From Bradyrhizobium sp. 186 (GTDB lineage: Bacteria > Pseudomonadota > Alphaproteobacteria > Rhizobiales > Xanthobacteraceae), in contig NZ_CP082164.1 of assembly GCF_023101685.1 (NCBI RefSeq), forward strand, positions 7,192,001 to 7,256,000: DNA of 64,000 nt. The letters run 5' to 3'. Under the pieces are notes generated by a model that saw only the letters and a list, made by a program, of their open reading frames with translations, was not told where the DNA came from and did no database searches. Every line of letters starts with the position of its first letter. Within the stretch, counting starts at the first letter, position 1. The translations under genes were made by a program, and so were the position numbers. Positions 52,992 through 62,906 of this stretch are shown here, in pieces.

Positions 52992-55900
52992 GCGGAGTCT
53001 CCAACGGGGCGGCGGCTTTGGCGCCTTGTTTCTTGTGGACCATGCTGAACACCACGGGAACAAACATCAGCGTGGCGAACGTTGCAAAGATCAGGCCGCC
53101 GATCACGGCGCGGCCGAGCGGGGCATTCTGCTCGCCGCCTTCGCCGAGGCCCAAGGCCATCGGCGCCATGCCGATGATCATGGCGAGCGCCGTCATCAGC
53201 ACCGGGCGGAACCGGACGAAGCCGGCCTCGAGCGCCGCGGCGATGGGATCACCGAGCTCCTCGTAACGCTCGCGGGCGAAGCTGATGACGAGCACGCTGT
53301 TGGCGGTGGCAACGCCCATGCACATGATGGCACCGGTCAGCGCCGGCACCGACAACGTCGTCTCGGTCGCGAACAGCATCCAGACGATACCGGCAAGCGC
53401 GGCCGGCAGCGCGGTGATGATCACGAACGGATCGGACCAGGACTGGAAATTGACGACGATCAGGAAGTAGATCAGCACGACGGCGCCGAGCAAGCCGAAC
53501 AGCAGGCCGGTGAAGGCGCTGTTCATGGTCTGCACCTGGCCGAGCAGCACCACGGAGGAGCCCTTCGGCACCTCCTTGGCGGTGTCGGCGATCACCTGAC
53601 GGATGTCGGTCGCGACCGCACCGAGATCGCGGCCCGACGTCGTCGCGAAGATCTGCACCATCGATTGGATGTCGTATTGCGACACCACCGCGCTCGACGT
53701 CGACCGCTTGATATCGGCGATACCACCGAGGATCGGCGACTGCGAATTGCCGGCGGCCGTGATCGGCAGCGTCTGGAGCGCGCTGAGCGAGTCGATCTGG
53801 TATTGCGGCGTCTGCATCACGATGGAGTAGGACACGCCATTGTCCGGGTTGAGATAATAGGTCGGCGCGACCTGCGAGGAGCCGGCGAGATTGACCACGA
53901 GGCTGTTGGTGACGTCGCGCTCGGTCAGGCCGACATATTGCGCGCGGGTGCGGTCGACATCGATGTTGAAGGTCGGGTTGTTCGGCGACTGCTGGATGCG
54001 CGCGTCGGCGACGCCGGGAATCCGCCGGACCTTGGCGAGAAGCGTGTTGGCGTAGGCAAAGTTGGCGCTGAGATCGGCGCCCCGGATCTGGAGGTCGATC
54101 GGCGCCGGCGCGCCGAAGTTCAGGATCTGGCTGACGATGTCGGCCGGCAGGAAGGCGAAGCTGACGCCCGGGAACAGCCGCGGCAGCTGCTCACGCAGCA
54201 CGCGCACATGCTCCTCGGTCGGCTTGTGGCCTTCCCTGAGCTTGATCTGGATATCGCCGTCCTGCGGGCCGATCACGCCGGTGTTGTTGTAGGTCATGTT
54301 GATGCCGGAGATCGGCATGCCGATGTTGTCGGTGAGTGTCTCGATCTCGCCCGGGATCAGCTTGCGGATCGCCTTCTGCACGTCGGCAAGCTGGTTGGCG
54401 GTCTCTTCCACGCGCGTGCCGACCTGGGTGCGGACGTGCATCAGAATGTTGCCGGCATCGACCGCCGGGAAGAAGTTACGCCCAAGGAACGGCACCAGCG
54501 CGAAGGACGCGCCGACCATGCAGAGGAAGCCGATCACGAACACCGCGCGGTGCGCCAGCGCGAGCCCGAGCAAGTTGTGGTAGCCGCCGCGAATGCGCTC
54601 GAAGCGAGCCTCGAAGCCGCGCTGGAACCACACCAGAGGATTGCGCGACTTTGGCGGCGCGCCTTCGTGATGCACATGTGGCTGCAACAGATAATTGGCC
54701 ATGGTCGGCACCAGCGTGCGCGACAGCAGGAACGACCACATCATCGCGAACATCACCGCCTCGGCCATCGGCACGAACAGGAAGCGCGCGACGCCGGTAA
54801 GGAAGAACATCGGCACGAACACGATGCAGATGCAGAGCAGCGAGACGAAGGCCGGCGTCACGATCTGATTGGCGCCGTCCAGGATCGACTGCTCGACCGG
54901 CTTGCCTTGCTCGAGATGATAGTTGATGTTCTCGATGGTCACGGTGGCGTCGTCGACGAGGATGCCGACCGCGAGCGCGAGCCCGCCGAGCGTCATGATG
55001 TTGAGCGTCTCGCCGACAGCCGAGAGCATGATGATGGCGCCGAGCACCGACAGCGGGATCGAGACCGCGATGATGACGGTCGAGCGCCAGCTGCCGAGAA
55101 ACAGCAGGATCATGACGCTGGTGAGCAGCGCTGCGATCACGCCCTCGAAAGCGACGCCTTCGATGGCGCCGCGGACGAACACCGACTGGTCGCCGATGAA
55201 TCCGATCTTCAGTGCATCCGGCAGCTGATCCTTGACGTCGACCACCTTTTGCTTGATGCCCGCGATGATGTCGAGCGTCGAGGTTGCGCCCGCCTTCAGC
55301 ACCATCATCAGCACAGAGCGGTTGCCGTCGACATGGACGATGTTGGTCTGCGGCGGATTGCCGTCGCGCACAGTCGCGACGTCGCGCACATAGACCATCG
55401 CGCCGTTGACGGTCTTGATCGGCAGATTACCGAGCTCGTCGATCTTCAGCGGCGAGTTGTTGAGCTGGATGTTGTACTCGAAGGTGCCGATCTTCTGGGT
55501 GCCGACCGGCGTGATCAGGTTCTGGGCGGCGAGCGCATTGGCGACGTCCTGGCCGGACAGGCCGCGGGCCTGGAGCGCGGTCGGGTCGAGGTCGATCTGG
55601 ACCTGGCGCTGCTTGCCGCCGAACGGATACGGGATCGCCGCGCCGGGCACGGTGACCAGCGGCGTGCGGAGCTGGTTGATGCCGATGTCGGCAAGGTTCT
55701 GCTCGGTCAGGCCATCGCCCGACAGCGCCACCTGAATGATCGGCACGGTCGAGGCAGAGTAATTCAGGATCAGGGGCGGCGTCGCACCCGGCGGCATCTG
55801 CTTCAGCAGGGTCTGCGAGATCGCGGTGACCTGCGCGTTGGCGGTGCGGATATCGACGTTGGGCTGGAAGAATATCTTGATGATGCCAAAGCCGTTGTAG

Positions 55901-56157
55901 GAATTGGCGGTGATGTGCTCGATATCGTTGACGGTGGTCGTCAGCGCGCGCTGGAACGGCGTCGTGACGCGGCCGGACATCTGATCCGGCGGCAGGCCGG
56001 TGTATTGCCAGACCACCCCAATCACGGGAATGCGGATGTCCGGGAAGATGTCGGTCGGGGTCCGTAGCGCGGCGAGCGGTCCGATGATCAGAAGCAGAAG
56101 CGCGAGCACTACGAAAGTATAGGGTCGGCTCAGGGCAATACGGACCAGAGCAATCAT
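52978..56157 (-). CDS. RND efflux transporter, inner-membrane pump
   Basis: This is a 1059-residue proton-driven pump with the 12-helix layout in two repeats, each with a large periplasmic loop. The first helix is TFVVLALLLLIIGPLAAL. The proton-relay Asp pair is in GILVDDATVTIENI in helix 4, and GTRVEETANQL and GVADARIQQSPNNPTFNIDVDR mark the porter domain. Substrate type is uncertain; the pair resembles multidrug or solvent exporters of the HAE1 type more than metal exporters. Pump gene first and adaptor second is the reverse of the usual order. No regulator gene lies directly next to it. Confidence 0.93.
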   Translation of the reverse strand: MIALVRIALSRPYTFVVLALLLLIIGPLAALRTPTDIFPDIRIPVIGVVWQYTGLPPDQMSGRVTTPFQRALTTTVNDIEHITANSYNGFGIIKIFFQPNVDIRTANAQVTAISQTLLKQMPPGATPPLILNYSASTVPIIQVALSGDGLTEQNLADIGINQLRTPLVTVPGAAIPYPFGGKQRQVQIDLDPTALQARGLSGQDVANALAAQNLITPVGTQKIGTFEYNIQLNNSPLKIDELGNLPIKTVNGAMVYVRDVATVRDGNPPQTNIVHVDGNRSVLMMVLKAGATSTLDIIAGIKQKVVDVKDQLPDALKIGFIGDQSVFVRGAIEGVAFEGVIAALLTSVMILLFLGSWRSTVIIAVSIPLSVLGAIIMLSAVGETLNIMTLGGLALAVGILVDDATVTIENINYHLEQGKPVEQSILDGANQIVTPAFVSLLCICIVFVPMFFLTGVARFLFVPMAEAVMFAMMWSFLLSRTLVPTMANYLLQPHVHHEGAPPKSRNPLVWFQRGFEARFERIRGGYHNLLGLALAHRAVFVIGFLCMVGASFALVPFLGRNFFPAVDAGNILMHVRTQVGTRVEETANQLADVQKAIRKLIPGEIETLTDNIGMPISGINMTYNNTGVIGPQDGDIQIKLREGHKPTEEHVRVLREQLPRLFPGVSFAFLPADIVSQILNFGAPAPIDLQIRGADLSANFAYANTLLAKVRRIPGVADARIQQSPNNPTFNIDVDRTRAQYVGLTERDVTNSLVVNLAGSSQVAPTYYLNPDNGVSYSIVMQTPQYQIDSLSALQTLPITAAGNSQSPILGGIADIKRSTSSAVVSQYDIQSMVQIFATTSGRDLGAVATDIRQVIADTAKEVPKGSSVVLLGQVQTMNSAFTGLLFGLLGAVVLIYFLIVVNFQSWSDPFVIITALPAALAGIVWMLFATETTLSVPALTGAIMCMGVATANSVLVISFARERYEELGDPIAAALEAGFVRFRPVLMTALAMIIGMAPMALGLGEGGEQNAPLGRAVIGGLIFATFATLMFVPVVFSMVHKKQGAKAAAPLETPHVAH

Positions 56158-56352
56158 GCGCCAGGTAATTCCAGGTCAAGCGAGGAAACGGAATCCGCCC
56201 TACGGCGATCCCCTTTCCCTTTACCCGAGCACCGCCGGAAACGCTAACATCCGGCGGCGCTTCCGCATTCACATCCCTGCTACCGCACTGCGAAATCGAC
56301 ATCGCAGCTATGCGACGGCGCCCCTACGTTATGCGATGCCTGTTTTGCCGGC

Positions 56353-58044
56353 TCAGGCCGCTCGGACGTTGGTCAGGAACTTGCTGACTTCGGTCTTCAG
56401 CCGGGTCGAGTCATTCGACAGCATCTGCGCCGCCGACAGCACCTGCGAGGAGGCCGTTCCGGTCTCGGTCGCGCCGCGCTGCACGTCGGTGATGTTGGAG
56501 GACACCTGCTGGGTGCCCTGCGCCGCCTGTTGCACGTTGCGGGCGATCTCCTGGGTCGCAGCGCCCTGCTCTTCCACGGCAGCCGCAATGGCCGAGGAGA
56601 TTTCCGACAGGCGCTCGATGGTCGAGGAGATCTCCTTGATGGCGCCGACCGAGTCGTTGGTCGCCGCCTGGATGCCGGAAATCTGCTGGCCGATCTCGCC
56701 GGTCGCCTTTGCGGTCTGCTCGGCGAGCGCCTTCACCTCGGAAGCCACCACCGCGAAGCCGCGGCCGGCTTCACCGGCGCGCGCCGCCTCGATGGTCGCG
56801 TTCAGCGCCAGCAGGTTGGTCTGGCCGGCGATGGTGTTGATCAGCTCGACGACGTCGCCGATGCGGGAAGCCGCCTTGGAGAGCTCGCTGACGCGCTCGG
56901 TGGTGGCGCGTGCCTGGCCGACGGCGTCGCCCGCCATCCGCGCCGATTCCTGCACCTGGCGGCTGATCTCGCCGACCGAGGAAGCCATCTCCTCGGTGGC
57001 CGAGGCCACCGACTGCACGTTGGTGGAGGCTTCTTCCGAGGCCGCGGCAACCGTGGTCGCCATCCGCTGCGAGCGGTCGGCGGTCGAGGTCAGCGTCGAA
57101 GCGGAGGCTTCGAGCTGGGACGAGGCCGACGACACGGTCTGCACGATCTCGCCGATCATCGTTTCGAATTCGCGGGTGACGTTGTCGACGCGGCGGCCGC
57201 GCTCGATCTTGGCATCGGCGTCAGCAGCAGCGGCTTCATCGGCCGCCTTCTTGGCGATCAGCGCCTCCTTGAACACCTGGAGCACGTCGGCCATGGCGCC
57301 GATCTCGGTCTTCTCGCCGCGATGCGGGACTTCCGCGCTGAGATCACCCTTGCCCAGCGCCTGCATCGGCTCGACGATCGAGTTGATGCCGCTGGAGACG
57401 TCGTGGACGAGGTAGAAGCCGACGCCGATGCCGACCACGACGGCCGCTCCGAGAATGACCGAAACCAGCATGAACGCATAGAAATAGCTGTCGGCGGCGT
57501 CCTGCGCGGCCTGGTCACCGCCCTTGGTGTTGAGTTCGATGTCCTTGCGCAGGATCTCGTCTGCCTGAAGCCCGATCTTGTTGACCGTCTTCGAGTTCAG
57601 CTCATGCGCCTCGTGCGGGATCTTGCCGGCCTCCTTGCGCGATAGAGCCATCACGTCCTGGGTGCCCTTCTTGTAGTCGTCCCAGGACTTGGACCACTCA
57701 TTGTAGAGCGCCCGTTCTTCGGGCGAGGTGATCATGGCCTCGTAGGACTGGCGAAATTTGGTATTGGATTCGACGACCCCGGCCAGGGTTTTTTCGGCCG
57801 CAAGCTTCTCCTCGAGGGTCTCGGCCAGCATGTGCTCGCGGATCACGTTGCGATAAGTGATGACGCCGGCGCGCAGATCGCCCAGCACCCGCACACTCGG
57901 CATCCAGCTCGTGGTGATGTCCGCGGTATTGGCATTCATCGCCCGCATCTTCCAAACGGCGATCAGACCCATGCCGGTCATCGCGACCAGCAGGAACGCC
58001 ACGACACTAATGATCTTGGTGCGAATGGAGATGGTGGCGAACAT
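56353..58044 (-). CDS. Methyl-accepting chemotaxis protein
   Basis: This is a 563-residue chemoreceptor. A first membrane helix ([18 protein letters not shown]) lies near residue 15-30, followed by a periplasmic four-helix bundle (4HB_MCP), a second membrane helix ([22 protein letters not shown]) near 190-210, a HAMP domain, and the long coiled-coil signalling domain with the hairpin tip [31 protein letters not shown]. The ligand is unknown. Several Gln/Glu pairs offer methylation sites. No CheR-binding tail is obvious. The gene stands alone, 195 bp from the RND pump. Confidence 0.93.
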   Translation of the reverse strand: MFATISIRTKIISVVAFLLVAMTGMGLIAVWKMRAMNANTADITTSWMPSVRVLGDLRAGVITYRNVIREHMLAETLEEKLAAEKTLAGVVESNTKFRQSYEAMITSPEERALYNEWSKSWDDYKKGTQDVMALSRKEAGKIPHEAHELNSKTVNKIGLQADEILRKDIELNTKGGDQAAQDAADSYFYAFMLVSVILGAAVVVGIGVGFYLVHDVSSGINSIVEPMQALGKGDLSAEVPHRGEKTEIGAMADVLQVFKEALIAKKAADEAAAADADAKIERGRRVDNVTREFETMIGEIVQTVSSASSQLEASASTLTSTADRSQRMATTVAAASEEASTNVQSVASATEEMASSVGEISRQVQESARMAGDAVGQARATTERVSELSKAASRIGDVVELINTIAGQTNLLALNATIEAARAGEAGRGFAVVASEVKALAEQTAKATGEIGQQISGIQAATNDSVGAIKEISSTIERLSEISSAIAAAVEEQGAATQEIARNVQQAAQGTQQVSSNITDVQRGATETGTASSQVLSAAQMLSNDSTRLKTEVSKFLTNVRAA

Positions 58045-58215
58045 AATAGGTGTCTCTTTGTGCTGGCGCGGGCGCGCGTCCGGAAGTTCTACGAATCAAA
58101 CAAAAGGAGCAGCGCCGACATCAGACAACAGAGCACCTGAGCAGATGTTAACTACGACTCCGTACGAGTACGGAAGCCCGAAACAAATGAACATGGCGCT
58201 AAGAATGCCCTGCGC

Positions 58216-59502
58216 TCAGCGCATGAGCCCAAGCGCGTCCGAAAAAAACTCCACGCCGCCGAAATTTCCGGACTTCAAGGCGAGCAACATATCGCCTGCC
58301 TCCGGGCCCACCGCGCGCAGCACCGGGACGCCCGCGGCAATTTCCACTCCCACGAGAAATCCGGGAATCCTCAACCGGTCGACCACGGCACCCGATGTCT
58401 CGCCACCCGCAACGATCAGGCGCTTTACGCCCACCTTCACCAAGTCCTCGGCGATATCGGCCATCGCCTGTTCGATGGCGTGGCCGGCCGCGTCGCGGCC
58501 GTGGCGCGCCTGCAACGCTGCGACCTGATCCGGCGTCGAACTCGACGCGATCAGGACCGGACCGTCGGCCAGTCGCGGCTTGGCCCAGTCCAGCGCGCGC
58601 TGCGCCTCGCCCGCCCCCGCAATAATACGGTCCGGATCGAGATGAAGCACCGGCATCACGGCTTCCGCCCTGGCGATCTGTTGAAGCGTCGCCTGCGAGC
58701 AGCTTCCGGCAAGGCAGGCCGCCCGTCCGCCGACTGCGGCGCCCGACCCGCTTGCCACGGTCGACCTGACCTTGCCTGTCGACACCAGCGCCCGCGCCAG
58801 CCCAAGACCTATGCCGGAGGCTCCGACAGACAGCCGATGTTCTGCGGCGACGAGCCCGATGGTCTCGAGGTCGCGATCGAACACGGCGTCGATGATGGCG
58901 CCGCCGGTGCCCTTGCCCGACAATTCCGCAAGGCGCGCCCGCACGGCATCCGCCCCGCGCGTGACGGTCGCGAGGTCGACGAGGCCGATTTGCGTCTTGC
59001 TCTGCCGGGCCAGCACGCGCACCAGGTTGGAATCACGCATCGGGTTGAGCGGATGATCCTTCAGCGGGCTCTCGTTCAGCGGCACGGCGCCGACGAACAA
59101 ATTGCCCTGGTAGACGGTACGGCCGGTCTCCGGGAAGGCCGGCGTCACCAGCACGACGGCCTCGCCGCAATCGGCGCGCAGTGCATCCATCACCGGACCG
59201 ATATTGCCGGCATCGGTGGAATCGAAGGTGGAGCAGATCTTGAATAGCACGTGGCCCGCACCGCGGCCGCGCAGCCATTTCTCCGCCGCGCGCGAGCGCG
59301 ATACGGCAAGACCGGCCTCGATCGAGCGGCTCTTCAGCGACACCACGACGGCGTCGACCTCGGGCAGCGCCAGATCGTCCGCCGGCACGCCGATGGTCTG
59401 CACCGTCCGCAGGCCCGCGCGCGTCAGCGTGTTGGCGAGATCGGAGGCGCCGGTATAGTCGTCGGCGATGCAGCCAAGAGACAATTTCGCTGCGAGGGTC
59501 AC
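58216..59502 (-). CDS. otnK: OtnK, 3-oxo-tetronate kinase
   Basis: This is a 428-residue kinase of the four-carbon sugar-acid (DUF1537) family. The N-terminal sugar-binding domain starts LGCIADDYTGASDLA, and the C-terminal nucleotide-binding domain has IVAGGETSGAVVDRL near residue 375. It phosphorylates 3-oxo-tetronate at the 4-position. The GTG start at 59502 overlaps the TGA of otnI by 4 bp. In the published tetronate pathway it acts with OtnI, OtnC and a threonate or erythronate dehydrogenase, all found here. The longer upstream frame is a shadow. Confidence 0.92.
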   Translation of the reverse strand: MTLAAKLSLGCIADDYTGASDLANTLTRAGLRTVQTIGVPADDLALPEVDAVVVSLKSRSIEAGLAVSRSRAAEKWLRGRGAGHVLFKICSTFDSTDAGNIGPVMDALRADCGEAVVLVTPAFPETGRTVYQGNLFVGAVPLNESPLKDHPLNPMRDSNLVRVLARQSKTQIGLVDLATVTRGADAVRARLAELSGKGTGGAIIDAVFDRDLETIGLVAAEHRLSVGASGIGLGLARALVSTGKVRSTVASGSGAAVGGRAACLAGSCSQATLQQIARAEAVMPVLHLDPDRIIAGAGEAQRALDWAKPRLADGPVLIASSSTPDQVAALQARHGRDAAGHAIEQAMADIAEDLVKVGVKRLIVAGGETSGAVVDRLRIPGFLVGVEIAAGVPVLRAVGPEAGDMLLALKSGNFGGVEFFSDALGLMR

Positions 59503-60281
59503 GGTTTCACTCCCGCATAAGGCTTGAACCAGGCTAGCCCGTCGGTGGTCTTGCCCCGTGGATTGTATTCGCAGCCGACGAAGCCGGCATAGCCGAGCCG
59601 GTCGAGCTCGGCGAACAGGAACGGATAGTTCAGCTCCTCGCCATCGGGCTCGTTGCGCGAGGGGATGCTGGCGATCTGGATGTGGCCGATGATGGGCATC
59701 ATCTCGCGCAGCCGCATGGTCACGTCGCCATGGATGATCTGGCAGTGATAGATGTCGAACTGGAGCTTCAGGTTCGGAAGCCTCAACTCGTGAATCAGGT
59801 CGCGTGCGAAGCCGAAATCGTTGAGGAAGTAGCCGGGCACGTTGCGTGAATTGATCGGCTCGAGCACGATGTCGATGCCGTGCGGCGCGAAGAATTCCGC
59901 AGCCCACGTCACCGATTTGTAGAAGGCCTCGATCGCAACGCGTTCGCCGCGGTTGGCGATGCCGGCCATCAGGTGCAGGCGCTTGACGCCGGTCGCCTTG
60001 GCGTAAGGCAGCGCCGTCTCCAGGCTCTGCTTGAGATCGGCAAAGCGCTGGGGAAGCGCCGCAAAGCCCTTCTCGCCGGCATTCCAGTCGCCGGGCGGCA
60101 GGTTAAACAAGGCTTGCGTCAGCCCGTTGCGCTTGAGCCGTTCCTCGACCGCTTCGGCGGGATGCTCGTAGGGAAAGAGAAATTCGACGGCGGTGAAGCC
60201 GGCTTGCGCGGCGGCATCGAAGCGGTCGAGGAACGGCACCTCGGTAAACATCATCGAGAGGTTTGCGGCGAAACGGGGCAT
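59499..60281 (-). CDS. otnI: OtnI, 2-oxo-tetronate isomerase (Hyi family)
   Basis: This is a 260-residue TIM-barrel isomerase of the hydroxypyruvate isomerase family. Metal-site residues are in DIVLEPINSR near residue 140, QFDIYHCQIIHGD near 175, HIQIASIPSRNEPDGEE near 207 and GFVGCEYNPRG near 240. It moves the keto group of 2-oxo-tetronate to position 3. Operon position, with a 4-bp overlap to otnK and ltnD 14 bp upstream, favours OtnI over a glyoxylate-pathway Hyi, but sequence alone cannot separate them. Confidence 0.9.
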   Translation of the reverse strand: MPRFAANLSMMFTEVPFLDRFDAAAQAGFTAVEFLFPYEHPAEAVEERLKRNGLTQALFNLPPGDWNAGEKGFAALPQRFADLKQSLETALPYAKATGVKRLHLMAGIANRGERVAIEAFYKSVTWAAEFFAPHGIDIVLEPINSRNVPGYFLNDFGFARDLIHELRLPNLKLQFDIYHCQIIHGDVTMRLREMMPIIGHIQIASIPSRNEPDGEELNYPFLFAELDRLGYAGFVGCEYNPRGKTTDGLAWFKPYAGVKP

Positions 60282-60295
60282 TGGAATCCTCTTAT

Positions 60296-61213
60296 CTACT
60301 TGTCGCCGGGGAGCTTGACGCCGGTGACCTGCGCATACATCCGCGCCACCGACGCATCGTCGTCGCTGCCCATGCCCGCGGCTGATGTCATCAAGAACAT
60401 CTGGAGGGCCGCAGCCGAGACCGGCACCGGGAATCTGGCACTCCGCGCCATGTCCTGGATGATGCCGAGGTCTTTGACGAAGATCTCGACCGCACTGCGC
60501 GGCGTGTAGTCGCCGTCGAGCACGTGCGGCATGCGGTTCTCGAACATCCAGGAATTGCCGGCGGAGGCCGTGATCACCTCATAGACCTTGCGGATGTCGA
60601 GGCCCTGCTTGGCCGCGAACGCAATCGCCTCCGAGGCGGCGGCGATATGCACGCCGGCAAGCAACTGGTTGATCATCTTGAACGCAGCGCCCTGCCCTGC
60701 GGCATCGCCGAGCTCGTAGAGTTTTGCCGCCATCGCATCGAGCGCCGGACGCGCCTTTGCGAACGCGGCGGGGCTGCCAGAGGCGAGGATCGTCAGCTCT
60801 CCCTGCGCGGCGCGCTGTGCGCCGCCGGAGATCGGCGCATCGAGGTAGTGCCGGCCGGTCGTCTCCAACTGCTTGGCGAGGCGGCGCGCCACGTCGGGAT
60901 CCATGGTGGCAGAGGATATGAAGACGCTATCCTTCGGCATGGTCTCGGCGGCACCATCCTTGCCGAACAGGACCGCTTCGGTCTGCGCGGCATTGACGAC
61001 GACGCTGACCACGACATCGGCATCCTTGGCGGCCTCGGCCGGCGTCTTGGCGCCGGCACCGCCGTCTTTCACGAAACGCGCCACCGCATCGGCCGAGACG
61101 TCGCAGCCGGTGACGGCAAAGCCGGCGCGTTTCAGCGAGGTCGCCATGCCAAAACCCATCGACCCGAGCCCAATGACGGCGACGCGCTGATTTTGTGACG
61201 TGGAGGCGGACAT
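60296..61213 (-). CDS. ltnD: LtnD-type NAD-dependent L-threonate dehydrogenase
   Basis: This is a 305-residue beta-hydroxyacid dehydrogenase. The cofactor motif is VIGLGSMGFGMATSLKRAG, the substrate-binding segment is LDAPISGGAQRAAQGELT, and the catalytic Lys is in GAAFKMINQLLAG near residue 180. Place within the otn cluster points to oxidation of L-threonate or a related tetronate to 2-oxo-tetronate rather than to tartronate-semialdehyde reductase, which has the same fold. The start at 61213 is chosen; upstream frame to 61345 is the antisense of the otnC region. Confidence 0.86.
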   Translation of the reverse strand: MSASTSQNQRVAVIGLGSMGFGMATSLKRAGFAVTGCDVSADAVARFVKDGGAGAKTPAEAAKDADVVVSVVVNAAQTEAVLFGKDGAAETMPKDSVFISSATMDPDVARRLAKQLETTGRHYLDAPISGGAQRAAQGELTILASGSPAAFAKARPALDAMAAKLYELGDAAGQGAAFKMINQLLAGVHIAAASEAIAFAAKQGLDIRKVYEVITASAGNSWMFENRMPHVLDGDYTPRSAVEIFVKDLGIIQDMARSARFPVPVSAAALQMFLMTSAAGMGSDDDASVARMYAQVTGVKLPGDK

Positions 61214-61320
61214 GCAACTGACCCTTGCGAACGTTTCCCGGACGGCCGCCCTTTTGCGGCGGCTCAATGGCATCGAATAACACGGCTTGGCCGCGCTGCC
61301 AAAGCGTGAGACAAGCGGGC

Positions 61321-61989
61321 ATGACGGCCATGAGCAGCGAGACACGGCTTCGCGAGGAGATCTGCCGCTTCGGACGGTCCCTGTTCGAGCGCGGGCTGAC
61401 GCCGGGCTCCTCCGGCAATATCAGCGTCAAGCTTGCCGACGGCGGCTGGCTGGTGACGCCGACCAACGCCTCGCTCGGCTTCCTCGATCCGGCGCGGCTG
61501 TCGCGGCTGGATGAGCAGGGCCGCTTGGTCTCGGGCGATGCGCCGACCAAGGAGGTTCCGCTGCACACCGCGCTCTACGACACACGCGGGAGCGCACGCG
61601 CGATCGTACATCTGCATTCCACCCATTCGGTCGCGCTCTCGATGCTGCCCGAGATCGACCCGCGCGCGGCGCTGCCGCCGATAACGGCCTATTATCTGAT
61701 GAAATGCGGCGCCACCGCGCTCGTGCCCTATTACCGCCCCGGCGATCCCGCGGTGGCCGACGCGATCAAGGGGCTGGCGGGGAAATATTCATCCGTGCTG
61801 CTCGCCAATCACGGCCCGGTGGTCGCCGGCGACACGCTGGAGGCTGCGGTGTTCGCGACGGAGGAGCTGGAGGAGACGGCGAAGCTGTACCTGCTGCTGC
61901 GCGGAATGAACCCGCGCTATCTGTCGCCGGAGCAGGTGAAGGATCTGGTGAAGGTGTTTGGGGTAGCGCTGCCGGAGCATGGGCACTAG
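61321..61989 (+). CDS. otnC: OtnC, 3-oxo-tetronate-4-phosphate decarboxylase
   Basis: This is a 222-residue class II aldolase/adducin family enzyme. Substrate-binding GLTPGSSGNISVK lies near residue 27, the metal-binding HLHSTHS near residue 97, and LLANHGPVVAG near 160 with a third His. It decarboxylates 3-oxo-tetronate 4-phosphate, giving dihydroxyacetone phosphate. It is divergent from ltnD, with about 107 bp between that should hold promoters for the whole cluster. Two ATGs (61321 and 61330) are possible starts. Confidence 0.9.
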   Translation: MTAMSSETRLREEICRFGRSLFERGLTPGSSGNISVKLADGGWLVTPTNASLGFLDPARLSRLDEQGRLVSGDAPTKEVPLHTALYDTRGSARAIVHLHSTHSVALSMLPEIDPRAALPPITAYYLMKCGATALVPYYRPGDPAVADAIKGLAGKYSSVLLANHGPVVAGDTLEAAVFATEELEETAKLYLLLRGMNPRYLSPEQVKDLVKVFGVALPEHGH

Positions 61990-62035
61990 CTTCACCGGAG
62001 TCGTGGGCGCGCAACAGCGTGGCCTCATCCACCGC

Positions 62036-62138
62036 TGTCATTCCCCGCGAAAGCGGGGAATCCAGTATTCCAGAGGCTTCAGACGTTCCTCACAACCGCC
62101 GCGGCGTACTGGATCGCCCGCCTTCGCGGGCGATGACA
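62036..62138. repeat. Inverted repeat, family H
   Basis: TGTCATTCCCCGCGAAAG on the left pairs imperfectly with the right arm ending CTTCGCGGGCGATGACA. Arms are about 32 bp (62036-62067 and 62107-62138). The repeat lies between convergent otnC and livF. Confidence 0.85.
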
Positions 62139-62168
62139 TCGGAAGTGTGGCGAGCGAGTCCTCAGTCT

Positions 62169-62189
62169 CGTCATCGCGAGCGCAGCGAA
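62169..62189. repeat. Partial copy of family G palindrome arm
   Basis: Twenty of twenty-one bases match the left arm of the palindrome split by the IS element at 48373. No right arm is present, so it is a remnant. Confidence 0.7.
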
Positions 62190-62201
62190 AAATGGCAGCG
62201 C

Positions 62202-62906
62202 CTACAGCCCCAGATACGCCTTGCGCACGTCCGGATTACCCATGATCTCGCTCGCGGCGCCCTGCATCAGCACGCGGCCGGTTTGCAGGATGTAGGCGCG
62301 GTCAGCGATTTCGAGGCACTCGGCCATGCGCTGCTCGACGATCAGCACGGTCATGCCGGCATCGCGGATGCGCTTCACCGCCTGAAAGATCTCGTCGACC
62401 AGTTTTGGCATGATGCCTTGCGAGGGCTCGTCGAGCATCAACAGCCGTGGGCGCGTCATCAGGGCGCGGCTGATCGCGAGCATCTGCTGCTCGCCGCCTG
62501 AGAGCGTCTCCGCGCGCTGGTCGAGGCGCTCGGACAGGCGCGGGAACAGCGTGAAGACGAGATCGAGCGGCTCTTCGCGATTCGCTTCGCTGCGATACAG
62601 ATAGCTGCCGAGACGCAGATTGTCGCGCACGGACAGGCGTGGGAACAGGCGGCGGTTCTCTGGCACATAGGCGATGCCGGTGGCCGTGATGTGGTGCTGC
62701 GCCATGCCGTCAAGGCGCTTGCCGTCGAACGTCACCGTGCCCGAGCGCGGGCGCTCGGCGCCGGCAATGGATTTGAGAAGAGTCGACTTGCCTGCGCCGT
62801 TGGCGCCGGCGACGCAGACGATCTCGCCCTTGGCGACTTCAATGCTGACCGCGGAGACCGCGACCAGGCCCTGATAGGCGGTCGTGACTTCATGCACTGA
62901 CAGCAT
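62202..62906 (-). CDS. livF: LivF-type branched-chain amino-acid ABC transporter ATPase
   Basis: This is a 234-residue ABC ATPase. Walker A is GANGAGKST, the signature is LSGGEQQML near residue 140, and Walker B is LLMLDEPSQGI. The short form ending soon after the H-loop (IVEQR) is typical for LivF. It powers uptake of a branched-chain amino acid or a similar small carboxylate together with LivG, LivH, LivM and a binding protein. Its start lies inside the end of livG (17-bp overlap). The substrate in this cluster is not shown. Confidence 0.92.
   Translation of the reverse strand: MLSVHEVTTAYQGLVAVSAVSIEVAKGEIVCVAGANGAGKSTLLKSIAGAERPRSGTVTFDGKRLDGMAQHHITATGIAYVPENRRLFPRLSVRDNLRLGSYLYRSEANREEPLDLVFTLFPRLSERLDQRAETLSGGEQQMLAISRALMTRPRLLMLDEPSQGIMPKLVDEIFQAVKRIRDAGMTVLIVEQRMAECLEIADRAYILQTGRVLMQGAASEIMGNPDVRKAYLGL

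Noticed and set aside
52789..56067. Very long plus-strand open frame opposite the RND pump
   Set aside because: It is the reverse shadow of the pump gene, highly charged and histidine-rich with no domain, as expected in GC-rich DNA.
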